Source: JBGPQJ01 sp963709295
GTDB taxonomy: Bacteria > Chloroflexota > Anaerolineae > Anaerolineales > Villigracilaceae
Assembly (NCBI GenBank): GCA_963709295.1
Contig: CAVPVW010000008.1
Location: forward strand, 1,054,001-1,118,000
Direction of reading: 5' to 3'
DNA: 64,000 bases
Both the position numbers and the translations under genes were made by a program. The notes under the pieces were generated by a model that worked only from the letters and a program-made list of their open reading frames with translations, was not told where the DNA came from and did no database searches. Shown in pieces: positions 36,410-44,764 of the stretch; within the stretch, counting starts at the first letter, position 1, and every line of letters starts with the position of its first letter.

Positions 36410-37889
36410 ATGAATGATTTGATCGGTAAAAACCTGGGCCGTTACCACATCATTGAGCCGCTGGGACAGGGCGGCATGGCGTCTGTCTACAAGGCGTTCG
36501 ACACCACCCTGGAGCGCCATGTGGCCATCAAGATCATCCGCGCGGATATTGATACCGAAAACCAGGATGAGTTCCTCAAGCGCTTCCAGCGCGAAGCCAA
36601 ATCGTTGGCGCAGCTGGATCACCCATTTATTTTGAAGGTGCTGGATTACGGCGATCAGGAAGGACTGCCCTACCTGGTGATGCCCTTCCTCGAGGGCGGC
36701 ACGCTGAAGGAAAAGATGGGCAAGCCCATGCCCTATAGTCAGGCCGCCTCTTTGCTGTCTCCCATTGCAGAGGCGCTCGACTATGCCCACAAGCGGAACA
36801 TCATCCACCGCGACGTGAAGCCCGCCAATATTTTGATCAGCCAGTCAGGCGCGCCGATCCTGTCCGATTTTGGGATCGCCAAAATACTGGTGCAAAGCGG
36901 ATCCACGCAGTTGACCGGCGCGGGGGTGGGCATCGGCACGCCGGATTACATGGCCCCCGAGCAGTGGACGGGAACTGCCGACGCACGAACCGACATCTAC
37001 TCCCTGGGGGTGGTCTTCTATCAGATGGTCACCGGCCGGCTGCCCTTCTCGGCCGATACGCCTGCGGCGGTGCTGATCAAACACCTGCGCGATCCGCTTC
37101 CCCGCCCAAGGACCTTTGTCCACGACCTGCCGGAGGTGGTGGAACAGGTTCTGTTCAAGGCGCTGGCGAAGGAACCGGATAACCGCTTCCAGACCATGAA
37201 AGAATTCGCCGCCACGCTGGAAAAACTGGAACGCAGCGATGAGACGGTCATCGGCTCCTCCGCTCTGGACTTTGAAACGGTCAGGGCTGTGGACGTCTCG
37301 GCGGCAGGAACAGTGATTGCCAAGCAACCGGCGGCGCCCAAAAAGAAAATGGGCACAGGCACCATTGCCCTGATCGCGGTCGGAGTCCTCGTCGTGCTGG
37401 GCATCGTTTGCGTCGTGCTGGGCGGCGGCACCTACTTTGCCCTCGCAATGGCTCACCACGTCCCAGGTCGATGAAACTGTTCCGGGTGTGATCATCGACG
37501 AACCGGGTACGGCACCCACGAGCGAATCCGGTTTTGAGCAGCCGACCCAGCCTGACCAACCGGGCGATACTCCCGGCGGCGGTCAGCCCTTTGCCACCAT
37601 CGAGGGCTATCCGGAAGACGTTCCGCTGCTGACGGTCAACAACGGCGACCTCTCCACAACCACCTCTCAGGGAATGCAGATGTATTCGTTCACCACCAGC
37701 CTCACCGTTGATGAAGTCGAGGAATTCTATGACTCCGGTTTGGTCGAGAATGGCTGGGAGGAGACCGCGAGAACCACACAGGAAGGCAGCGTCATGGTGT
37801 ATTACATGAAAGACGACCGGATCGCGATGATCACGGTGGCTCCGCAAGATAACGGGAGCTTTATTTCCGTGATGGTGGGTAGTCAGTAA
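36410..37889 (+). CDS. Ser/Thr protein kinase, membrane-anchored (frameshifted)
   Basis: The catalytic domain (about 1-275) has LGQGGMASVYKAF, HVAIKII with the ATP Lys, HRDVKPANIL, LSDFGIAKIL and GTPDYMAPEQW. A juxtamembrane stretch with KKKMGTGTIALIAVGVLVVLGIVCVVL forms the single membrane helix. A one-base insertion near 37460, after FALAMA, breaks the frame. The outer part continues TTSQVDETVPGVIIDEPG, a Pro/Thr/Gly-rich stalk and a small domain (SLTVDEVEEFYDSGLVENGW). That last domain resembles a sensor of about 90 residues that also occurs alone in related lipoproteins. It is a second PknB-type kinase distinct from the propeller kinase. Confidence 0.82.
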
Positions 37890-37943
37890 GAGCAGTGACT
37901 AGAGAGCAGTTATCAGTTACCGGTGATAAGTGTGAAGTGAACA

Positions 37944-37976
37944 AAAAGACAGCCACTTATTGAGTGACTGTCTTTT
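37944..37976 (+). terminator. Terminator after the second kinase
   Basis: AAAAGACAGCCACT and AGTGACTGTCTTTT pair with one mismatch around a five-base loop and end in TTTT. It also faces the convergent membrane-protein gene. Confidence 0.75.
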
Positions 37977-37996
37977 ATTATTCTCAGATAGCGTTG

Positions 37997-38551
37997 TCAA
38001 TCGGCCTGAATATCGTGTTCTTCGTCTGCTTGGGTGACACGGTTTCCGCGAAGAAGCCGGGGGGGTGTCCATAATCCGGAGATGACCAGAGGCTGGGAGA
38101 TCATGTAGTAAAGCGTCCCCAGAGCTGTGGCGAGGCCGAACGTGCCAAACAGACAGCGCCCGGTGAGTTCATCGCCCTGGCCGGTTGTGCTGACCGGTCC
38201 GAAACTGGTCTCGGTCTGGAACGAACGCTCGCCGGAGCCGAACCCCACCCACAAGAAGACGGACGAGAAAGCGGCCAGCATCACTGCAATCACGAAATAT
38301 TCCGCCCACTGATGGAAGAGGTCTTTTTCGCCCTCGTCTTCAGTCCCCCGCAGGATGATCATGAATCCGCCCATGATGAACATCAACCCGGCGGCAGCCA
38401 GCACCCAGCGCGGCGCGTGGATGCTGGCTGGGTCCACTTCGACCAAATCGAAGGCGGTCATCAAGACGAAGAGCCCGGCGCACGCGAACGACGCGGCAAA
38501 GAGAAACAAAAATCCGTATTTCAACCAGGAAGGGGTGGGATTATCGGTCAT
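37997..38551 (-). CDS. Membrane protein of unknown function, 184 residues
   Basis: Four hydrophobic helices are visible: LKYGFLFLFAASFACAGLFV, RWVLAAAGLMFIMGGFMII, EYFVIAVMLAAFSSVFLWV and FGLATALGTLYYMISQPLV. A polar outer loop lies between helices three and four (GERSFQTETSFGPVS), followed by a Cys-containing stretch. The layout resembles DUF3592-like proteins, but I would not assign it. The start at MTDNPTPSW is 14 bases after the stop of the flavin oxidoreductase gene; no ribosome site is present, so translation is probably coupled. It is the last gene of the oxidoreductase operon. Confidence 0.55.
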   Translation of the reverse strand: MTDNPTPSWLKYGFLFLFAASFACAGLFVLMTAFDLVEVDPASIHAPRWVLAAAGLMFIMGGFMIILRGTEDEGEKDLFHQWAEYFVIAVMLAAFSSVFLWVGFGSGERSFQTETSFGPVSTTGQGDELTGRCLFGTFGLATALGTLYYMISQPLVISGLWTPPRLLRGNRVTQADEEHDIQAD

Positions 38552-38565
38552 TTGGGAAGGAGAGG

Positions 38566-39858
38566 TCACTCCATCATCATCCGTGCGGCACGGCGACCGA
38601 TCTCGACCGCGAAATTCGTGCCGCGGTCCCACGGGTAGACCTGGCTCATCGAGGCGAAGTACAGCCCCTCCACCGGCGTTTGAATTGCCGGGATGTTCTT
38701 CGAGTGATTCGCCAGCGGCACCGGCTGGGCATAGGCTGTCTTGAACACCCGGGCCTTCTTCACCCAGTCCATCTCGAATTTGGGATTGAACTTCTTAAGA
38801 TGCGGAGCGAACAGCTTCAGCAGCTCGTCGTCGCCCAGCCTGAAATACTCATGGTCCGGCTCGAGATAATCGCCGATGTACACGATCGTGTCGCCGCCGA
38901 ACTTCTCCTTCGGGACGTAATTGGTATGCTCCACCACCGCCAGGAAGGGGAAGCCCGCGCTCTTGGGGATGTTGTACCAGTAATAGCCATCCTCCGAAAG
39001 CTGCTGCTTGAGCGACAGCACCATCACCACCGCACCCATGCTCTCCAGTTTCAACAGCCCTTCCAGATATTCCTTTGGTAATTCGGGGGACAGGCGCGCC
39101 ATCAGCGCCGGGGAGGTGGTGACTAATACCTTGTCGTATGTTTCCGAACGCGAATCGGATTGCACGACCAGACGCCCCGCCGCCGGGTCCCGTTTAATCG
39201 ACTCGACTTTGGCTGACAGCCGAACCTCCACCCCCATGCCGCGCAGCTTTTCCGCGAACAGGTCCGCGAAATTCTGGAAGCCGCCCTCAAAAGTGCCCAG
39301 CCGGGTGGTGCGGGCATGCAAGCGCGCCCACATCCATGCCATGTTGACCGTCTTGTAATGGCGCTCGCCGAACTTGCCGATGACCAGCGGCTCCCACATC
39401 AACTCGTAGACCTTGTTGCCGGCCCACTTGCGCATCCATGCCTCGACGGTGACCTTTTCCAAAGGCTTCCAGTTACTCGTCAAGCGAAGGTACAGCCCCA
39501 CCAGCCCGAAGCGGATCTTGTTCAACCCCCAGCCCAGTCCGGGGAACAGAATGGCTTTGGTGATGGAGTCGAACGGATAGAACTTTCCCTCATGGTACAT
39601 CACCGTGTACGGACGCGGGAACAGCACCTTGTCACTCCAGCCGAGTTCCTTGATGAGCCCCAGCATGTGTTTGTCGCTGGCGAACCAGTGATGGTAGAAC
39701 TTTTCCACCGACCACTCCCAGCCCGGCTCCTTGAAGCCCGAGGCCAGCCCGCCGACGTAGTCCGCCAATTCGTAGATGGTCACCTCGTGGCCGGCTCGTT
39801 TCAAGTCCCAGGCGGCCGCCAGCCCGCCAAACCCCGCGCCGATGATCGCAATTTTCAT
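38566..39858 (-). CDS. FAD-dependent amine oxidase/protoporphyrinogen-oxidase-like protein
   Basis: The protein begins with a dinucleotide-binding fold (MKIAIIGAGFGGLAAAWDL, GxGxxG) and YELADYVGGLASGF. EWSVEKFYHHWFASD and WMWARLHARTTRLGTFEGGFQ are typical of a branch of the NAD(P)/FAD oxidoreductases often annotated as HemY- or desaturase-like. YFASMSQVYPWDRGTNFAVEIGR is the C-terminal FAD motif. Length is 430 residues. The start is fixed by the fold; an upstream ATG overlaps the previous gene and adds sequence unlike the family. It follows the LPG-synthase-like membrane protein gene by ten bases. Relatives are often near polysaccharide or lipid genes, so an isoprenoid or sugar substrate is possible. 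Confidence 0.8.
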   Translation of the reverse strand: MKIAIIGAGFGGLAAAWDLKRAGHEVTIYELADYVGGLASGFKEPGWEWSVEKFYHHWFASDKHMLGLIKELGWSDKVLFPRPYTVMYHEGKFYPFDSITKAILFPGLGWGLNKIRFGLVGLYLRLTSNWKPLEKVTVEAWMRKWAGNKVYELMWEPLVIGKFGERHYKTVNMAWMWARLHARTTRLGTFEGGFQNFADLFAEKLRGMGVEVRLSAKVESIKRDPAAGRLVVQSDSRSETYDKVLVTTSPALMARLSPELPKEYLEGLLKLESMGAVVMVLSLKQQLSEDGYYWYNIPKSAGFPFLAVVEHTNYVPKEKFGGDTIVYIGDYLEPDHEYFRLGDDELLKLFAPHLKKFNPKFEMDWVKKARVFKTAYAQPVPLANHSKNIPAIQTPVEGLYFASMSQVYPWDRGTNFAVEIGRRAARMMME

Positions 39859-39868
39859 AATTATTCCC

Positions 39869-41026
39869 TTACCCCTCTTTGGCTTCCTGCCGCAGCGAGT
39901 CGGTCCACCGGATGCCCTCGCGAGCCATGTAGTACGCGCCCACCGCCGTGATCGGGAACCACAGTGCGGCGTGCAGCACCAGCGTGTACCCCGTCGCAAC
40001 CGCCTGCGGGACGCCGTAGGCCATCAGGACGGCGATGCCCGGCGCGTCGAAGGTGCCGATGTAACCCGGCGCGGACGGCAGGGTGGTGGCCAGGTTGACG
40101 ATGCCGTTCATCAGCATCAGCGCGAAGAAGCTGACGCTGAAATCGAAGGCGTGCATCACGAACCAGTATTTTGCCGTTTCGAGCAGCCAGATCAGCACGG
40201 AGGTGAAGAACACCATCAGGATGCTCCACGGCGAGCGCAGGGAGGCCAGCCCGTCCAGGAATTTGTGCATGATGCCGCTGGTCTGCGCGCGGAAGCGTGC
40301 TGGGATCAGCCGGTCGATGAACCACTGCCCGATGGCGGATGTCCGCGCCGGGAACATGGCTGCCACCAGGAAGACCGCCAGTGCCCCGATGAAAGCCAGC
40401 GAGCCCCACAACGCCACGCTCTGGATGCTGCCGACGAACCCCGAACTGCCCGTCAGCTTGGCCAGCTCCGACAGGTTGATGAACACGAAGCTCAGCATGA
40501 CCACGCCGTCGAAGATGCGCTCGACGATGATGGTCGCCAGCGAGGCGGAGACGGGAACGCCTTCGCGCCGCTTGAGGACCACCGCCCGCAGCACCTCGCC
40601 GGCGCGCGCCGGGTAGATGTTGTTACCCATATAGCCGATGGCTGTCACCGGAAAAACAGTCTTCGTGGGAATGCTTTTGATGGGTTTCAGCAGGTAATGC
40701 CAGCGCCATGCCCTCACCCACATCCCGACGAAGAATACCGCGATGCCGGGAATCAGCCACCAGTAGTTGGCGTACTGCAGCGCCACGAGGAACGCGCCCA
40801 ACTGCAAACCGCTCAAGGCGATCCACAGCAGGATGCCGCTAACCCACACTCCCGCCCAGAAAGCCCAGCGTTTTTCCAGCCAGCGTTTGGCGAGCCACAG
40901 GACGAGCACCCCGCCCAGCACGCTGATCCAGAACTCCCAGCGCCCGATGGGTTCGGTGCCAAACAGCACGATGCCGGTGACGATGACCACAATCGGCGCA
41001 GCGATCCAGAATAGAATTTTCTTCAT
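39869..41026 (-). CDS. Lysylphosphatidylglycerol synthase TM region/UPF0104 family membrane protein
   Basis: This 385-residue protein has about nine helices. The family motif is clear: WRWHYLLKPIKSIPTKTVFPVTAIGYMGNNIYPARAGEVLRA, with VTAIGYMGNNIYPARAGE as the core, followed by VERIFDGVVMLSF. NLATTLPSAPGYIGTFDAPG near the end is also typical. The domain corresponds to the flippase-like half of MprF without the aminoacyl transferase half. It may move a lipid or glycolipid across the membrane. A -10 box (TAAAAT, minus strand, 41034-41039) lies seven bases ahead of the ATG, so the mRNA is probably leaderless. It heads an operon with the flavin oxidoreductase and the small membrane protein. Confidence 0.83.
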   Translation of the reverse strand: MKKILFWIAAPIVVIVTGIVLFGTEPIGRWEFWISVLGGVLVLWLAKRWLEKRWAFWAGVWVSGILLWIALSGLQLGAFLVALQYANYWWLIPGIAVFFVGMWVRAWRWHYLLKPIKSIPTKTVFPVTAIGYMGNNIYPARAGEVLRAVVLKRREGVPVSASLATIIVERIFDGVVMLSFVFINLSELAKLTGSSGFVGSIQSVALWGSLAFIGALAVFLVAAMFPARTSAIGQWFIDRLIPARFRAQTSGIMHKFLDGLASLRSPWSILMVFFTSVLIWLLETAKYWFVMHAFDFSVSFFALMLMNGIVNLATTLPSAPGYIGTFDAPGIAVLMAYGVPQAVATGYTLVLHAALWFPITAVGAYYMAREGIRWTDSLRQEAKEG

Positions 41027-41082
41027 ATCAGGGATTTTATCACGTGCAGGGAGGCAAACTTTACGTCAGACGATCCTAATTA

Positions 41083-41452
41083 CTACCCCTTGACGTAAGA
41101 AAACTTTTCGGAAATCAGACCTTCTACCACTTTGAAAATATCCACACCGCGGACGTGCCCCTCGCCCCAGGAGTATTTCCAGCGCATGATGCAGCGGTTG
41201 CCCATACCGAAGATCTCCTCGATGTCGATGTGGGCCTGCGGCGAACTCGCGGAAGAAATCCTGCCAGAAGCGGGTAACCGCTTCTTTTCCTGAGTATACA
41301 GTGCCGTCGGGAGCGGGAGCCGTGTTCTCGAAGACGCAGTCCTCGCTCATCAGCTGCATCATCCCTGATACGTCGTGACGGTTGAAAGCCTCGTTGAATT
41401 TCAGCACAAGGCGAATCGCGGATTCAATTTTTGCCATGCGGGCAGGACTCAT
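41083..41452 (-). CDS. SnoaL-like protein (nuclear transport factor 2 fold; frameshifted)
   Basis: The protein is a small NTF2-fold domain of about 123 residues. RLVLKFNEAFNRHDVSGMMQLMSEDCVFEN and GKEAVTRFWQDFFREF form the first half. After one frame change near 41240, AHIDIEEIFGMGNRCIMRWKYSW and GVDIFKVVEGLISEKFSYVK complete the cone. Members are enzymes or binding proteins with varied substrates, and no catalytic pair can be singled out here. AAGGAGGTG lies ahead of the ATG. It is separate from the downstream operon by about 55 bases. Confidence 0.72.
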
Positions 41453-41493
41453 GGGGGGAACACCTCCTTCAGCAAGCCAGTTTGACCTTGATG

Positions 41494-41853
41494 TCAGGCG
41501 GGCGGTGTCTTGCTGAATTGATATCTTTCCAGGATGGCTTCAATCACCTTCCTGTTTTTATCGCTCAAATCGATGAACTCCACCCCGGTGTTATAGTATG
41601 GGGACTGTGCCTCATGCTTGCACCACGCCACGCGGACGGGGAAGGTCAATGTTGTGTTGGGGATTTCAGGGATCTCGTTGAATTCGATGGACAGGGTCAG
41701 CTCCTTGTCCGTTTCCACCGGTCTGGTTCCCACCACCATGGCGCCGTGCAGGGTCATATCCCCTAGATAACCCAACAGGAGGTTTTCGGGAAGCGCATGG
41801 ACCAGGATGAAGGATGTCAGTTTCTTGCGTTCTTCCTTACGATGTTCACTCAT
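41494..41853 (-). CDS. PilZ domain protein
   Basis: PilZ domains bind cyclic di-GMP. Here the N-terminal arginine motif appears as EHRKEERKKLTSF, and the second motif D/N-x-S/T-x-x-G as DMTLHGAMVV. The rest (SIEFNEIPEIPNTTLTFPVRVAW, YNTGVEFIDLSDKNRKVIEAIL) matches the barrel and the common GVxFxxLSxxxRxxIxxFI ending. The 119 residues are a single domain, so it probably acts as an adaptor controlling another protein. The R-x-x-x-R spacing is a little different from the classic form, so binding is likely but not sure. No cyclase gene is nearby. Confidence 0.82.
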   Translation of the reverse strand: MSEHRKEERKKLTSFILVHALPENLLLGYLGDMTLHGAMVVGTRPVETDKELTLSIEFNEIPEIPNTTLTFPVRVAWCKHEAQSPYYNTGVEFIDLSDKNRKVIEAILERYQFSKTPPA

Positions 41854-41947
41854 GAGAGCCTCCTGTCAGGATAAGTTACTTTTTCTGGATAAAAACATCC
41901 CAAAAAATTATAGCATTCTATACCATCCCCTAGTACCGCCAAAAAGG

Positions 41948-41953
41948 TATAAT
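41948..41953 (+). promoter_or_regulatory. -10 box of the redoxin gene, leaderless type
   Basis: TATAAT stands seven bases before the ATG, with only TTTCCCC between. No ribosome site. Confidence 0.5.
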
Positions 41954-41960
41954 TTTCCCC

Positions 41961-42464
41961 ATGCAGCCTGGCGACCTCACCCCGGATTTCACCCTTCCGG
42001 ACCTGGACGGTGCGTCTCACGCGTTGAGCAATTACCGAGGACAGGTGGTGATCGTCAACTTTTGGTCGGCGGAATGTCCCTGGGCGGAGCGCGCGGATTC
42101 CCTACTCAAGCAGTGGCTGGGTGAGTGGGGAGAGAGTGTTGTGTTGCTGACAGTCGCCTCGAATGTCAATGAAACGGTGAAACTCATCACCGAGGCTGCC
42201 CGCCAACGCGGCATCGCACCTGTTTTACTGGATTCAGGCTGCCGGGTGGCGGATGCCTGGTCCGCGCAGACCACACCTCACGTTTTCGTCGTGGACGAGT
42301 CCGGCATCCTGCGCTATCAGGGCGCGCTGGACGATGTCACCTTCCGCCAGCGCGAACCGAAGCGGTTCCACCTCAAGGAAACCGTGGACGCGCTTTTGGC
42401 GGGTCGCCTGCCCGAGATCGCCTCAACACCCGCTTACGGGTGCACGATCGTCCGTCAGATCTGA
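41961..42464 (+). CDS. Redoxin (AhpC/TSA-TlpA-like thioredoxin fold)
   Basis: The 167-residue cytoplasmic protein has a thioredoxin fold of the peroxiredoxin/TlpA type. LTPDFTLPDLDGASHALSNYRG is the family opening. VVIVNFWSAECPWAERADS holds the active-site cysteine; the motif is ECPW rather than CxxC, so a single cysteine acts, as in peroxiredoxins. A second cysteine (DSGCRVADAW) could pair with it. QTTPHVFVVDESGILRYQGALDD carries the cis-Pro. It probably reduces a peroxide or a protein disulfide. No signal peptide is present. Confidence 0.8.
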   Translation: MQPGDLTPDFTLPDLDGASHALSNYRGQVVIVNFWSAECPWAERADSLLKQWLGEWGESVVLLTVASNVNETVKLITEAARQRGIAPVLLDSGCRVADAWSAQTTPHVFVVDESGILRYQGALDDVTFRQREPKRFHLKETVDALLAGRLPEIASTPAYGCTIVRQI

Positions 42465-42525
42465 GATCAACCCAAGGGGGTGTCCGTGTCCGCGCAAATC
42501 ATTCAAATGGAAGTAGAATCATCGT

Positions 42526-44199
42526 ATGCCTGAGAATCCACAGCGCGTGGCTGCATTGAAGAAGTCGCACCTCTTCCGCGGCCTGGACGAAACCCAGCTT
42601 ACCTGGATCGCCGGCCAGTTCGAGGAGGTGCACTGCACCGAAAAGCAGGTCATCTACAGCCAGGGTGACCCGGCGGACGGGTTTTATTTCGTTTTCAAGG
42701 GGCAGGTGGAGGCGAAACACAAGGTCAACAAGGTCGAAAAAAAGGATGGGGCGTTTGTGCAGGGGGACTTCTTTGGCGAGGGGGCCCTGCTCCTGCGCCG
42801 GAAAAGAAGCAACACGGCGACTGCCTTGCAGGGAACCGTCCTGCTCAAACTGGACAGCATCAGTTTCAAGCGCATCGTCGAGAAGATCCCGGCGCTGCGC
42901 CAGCGCTTCGAGATCGTCATCCACAGCCGCGACATGGCCGCACGCATGAAGTTCCCCTGGCTTTCGGAGAACGAGACGGTCTACCTGCTTTCGCGACAGC
43001 ATGGCATCGTCCTGATCCAGCGCCTGCTGTTCCCGGTGATCCTGATGGCCTTGACGCTGATCGTGCTGGGGGCGGCTTATATGAATTCCACCGCTGGCTT
43101 GAGCTCCTTCTGGCTGGCCATGGGACTGGGACTTGCTACTGTGCTCGGACTGTGGGCGCTGTGGCGCTACATTGACTGGTCCAACGACTACTACATCATC
43201 ACCAACCGGCGCGTGGTGTGGCTGGAAAAGGTGGTCGGCTTTTACGACAGCCGGCAGGAGGCTACGCTCGAGAACCTGCTCTCGGTCAACACGCAGACCG
43301 GGCTGGTCGGGCGTACCTTCGGTTTCGGCGACGTGATCGTGCGCACGTTCACCGGTGAGATCCTGTTCGACAGCATCAACGACCCGCTGCATGCCGCCGC
43401 GATGGTCGAGGAATATTGGGGCCGCACCAAGAACGAACAGGAGGAGGTCCAGCGGGCGGTGCTGCGCGATTCGCTGCGCAAAAAGATCACTCCCCCCTCC
43501 CAGGATGGACAAGCGGCGCCTGCCGCGACCGCCGCTGCTAAAAGCGTTTCCAAGAAGACGAGCAACGCCACCGGTCTGCAGCCCGTTATGTTCGAGTATT
43601 TCCTCAAGACGCACTGGGAGGTTGGAGGCATCGTCACCTACCGAAAACACTTGTTCCTCCTGGCGGCGCGCAGTTTCCTGCCGGTTGGTACGTTCGCGCT
43701 GGCGGTGTTCCTGCTGGTTTACTGGCTGTCAAGCGGCGGGGTGCTCACGGCAGGCGTGGTAGCGCTCGTCTTGATGGTGTTCGGTATTATCTTTCTTTGG
43801 TGGGCTTATAACTACGTGGAGTGGGCCAACGACCTCTACATCATCACCCCCGAGCAGATCGTGGATATCTACCGCAAGCCGCTGGGCATGGAGAACCGCC
43901 AGTCTGCGCCGTTGGAGAACATCCTCTCGGTCAGCTACGTGCGCCAGGGCATCTTCGGCATCCTGCTGAATTACGGCACCGTCAAGATCGCGGTCGGCGA
44001 GATCAATCTCGATTTCCAGAACGTCTTCAATCCCACCGGCGTGCAGCAGGAAGTGGTGCGCCGCATGGCCATGCGTATCGCGAAGAAGAAGGAAGCCGAT
44101 ACGATGGCGGAACGCGAGCGCATGTCCGAATGGCTGGCCGCCTACCACCAGGTCGAGAATGAAATGGGCGGTATGGAAAACAAGTTCAAACCGGAGTAA
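42526..44199 (+). CDS. Cyclic-nucleotide-binding domain fused to two membrane PH-like (bPH2) domains
   Basis: Residues 1-135 form a cNMP-binding/cupin-like domain of the CRP fold (KKSHLFRGLDETQLTWIA, YSQGDPADGFYFVFKGQVE, GDFFGEGALLLRRKRSNT). Two membrane helices follow (LLFPVILMALTLIVLGAAY, LGLATVLGLWALWRY), then a bacterial PH-like YdbS domain (DWSNDYYIITNRRVVWLEK, SRQEATLENLLSVNTQTG). After a Ala/Ser-rich linker the unit repeats: two more helices (about 390-430) and a second PH-like domain (WANDLYIITPEQIVDIYRK, SAPLENILSVSYVRQG). The protein is 557 residues. It looks like a membrane sensor whose state depends on a nucleotide. TAGAAT six bases ahead of the ATG implies a leaderless mRNA. Confidence 0.8.
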   Translation: MPENPQRVAALKKSHLFRGLDETQLTWIAGQFEEVHCTEKQVIYSQGDPADGFYFVFKGQVEAKHKVNKVEKKDGAFVQGDFFGEGALLLRRKRSNTATALQGTVLLKLDSISFKRIVEKIPALRQRFEIVIHSRDMAARMKFPWLSENETVYLLSRQHGIVLIQRLLFPVILMALTLIVLGAAYMNSTAGLSSFWLAMGLGLATVLGLWALWRYIDWSNDYYIITNRRVVWLEKVVGFYDSRQEATLENLLSVNTQTGLVGRTFGFGDVIVRTFTGEILFDSINDPLHAAAMVEEYWGRTKNEQEEVQRAVLRDSLRKKITPPSQDGQAAPAATAAAKSVSKKTSNATGLQPVMFEYFLKTHWEVGGIVTYRKHLFLLAARSFLPVGTFALAVFLLVYWLSSGGVLTAGVVALVLMVFGIIFLWWAYNYVEWANDLYIITPEQIVDIYRKPLGMENRQSAPLENILSVSYVRQGIFGILLNYGTVKIAVGEINLDFQNVFNPTGVQQEVVRRMAMRIAKKKEADTMAERERMSEWLAAYHQVENEMGGMENKFKPE

Positions 44200-44235
44200 A
44201 ATCGGGCACACGACTTGAATTTATAGAGGTAAGTG

Positions 44236-44739
44236 ATGGCACTCAGAACGATTGTAGCAGTCCCCGAAAAAGTCCTCCGGCGCAAGGCCAGGCCGATCAC
44301 CAAGTTCGGCGATGACCTGCAGGTGCTGGTCGAAGACATGATCGACACCATGCGCGACGCCCCCGGGGTGGGACTCGCCGCGCCGCAGGTGGCCGAACCC
44401 ATCCAATTGATCGTAGTCGAATACGGCGACGACGAGGACGAGACCGTCCCCAAGAAATTGTTCGTCATGGCCAACCCGGTCATCACGCGTATGTCCCCCG
44501 AAACCGAAGTTGGGGTTGAAGGATGCCTTTCTGTCCCTGGTATTGTCGGCGAAGTGGAGCGGCCTCTGGGCATAACGGTCAAGGGACAGAACCGGCACGG
44601 ACAGCCGATGACGGTCAAAGCCAAGGGCTGGCTGGCGCGCATCTTCCAGCACGAGATCGACCATCTCAACGGAGTGCTGTTCACCGACCGCGCCGACAAG
44701 ATCTGGAAACCGACCGAGCCGATCGAGGACCGCGTGTAG
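44236..44739 (+). CDS. def: Peptide deformylase
   Basis: Def removes the formyl group from the N-terminal methionine of new proteins and needs a bound metal, usually iron. All three motifs are present: GVGLAAPQ (residues 49-56), EGCLSVPG with the metal Cys, and QHEIDHLNG with two His ligands and the catalytic Glu. The length of 167 residues is usual. The ATG is preferred to the GTG one codon before it because AGAGGTAAG fits it. It lies 36 bases after the cNMP/PH-domain gene and 25 bases before recF, so these may form one transcript. Confidence 0.95.
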   Translation: MALRTIVAVPEKVLRRKARPITKFGDDLQVLVEDMIDTMRDAPGVGLAAPQVAEPIQLIVVEYGDDEDETVPKKLFVMANPVITRMSPETEVGVEGCLSVPGIVGEVERPLGITVKGQNRHGQPMTVKAKGWLARIFQHEIDHLNGVLFTDRADKIWKPTEPIEDRV

Positions 44740-44764
44740 GCCGAACCCGGTTCTTCCAACTCAA

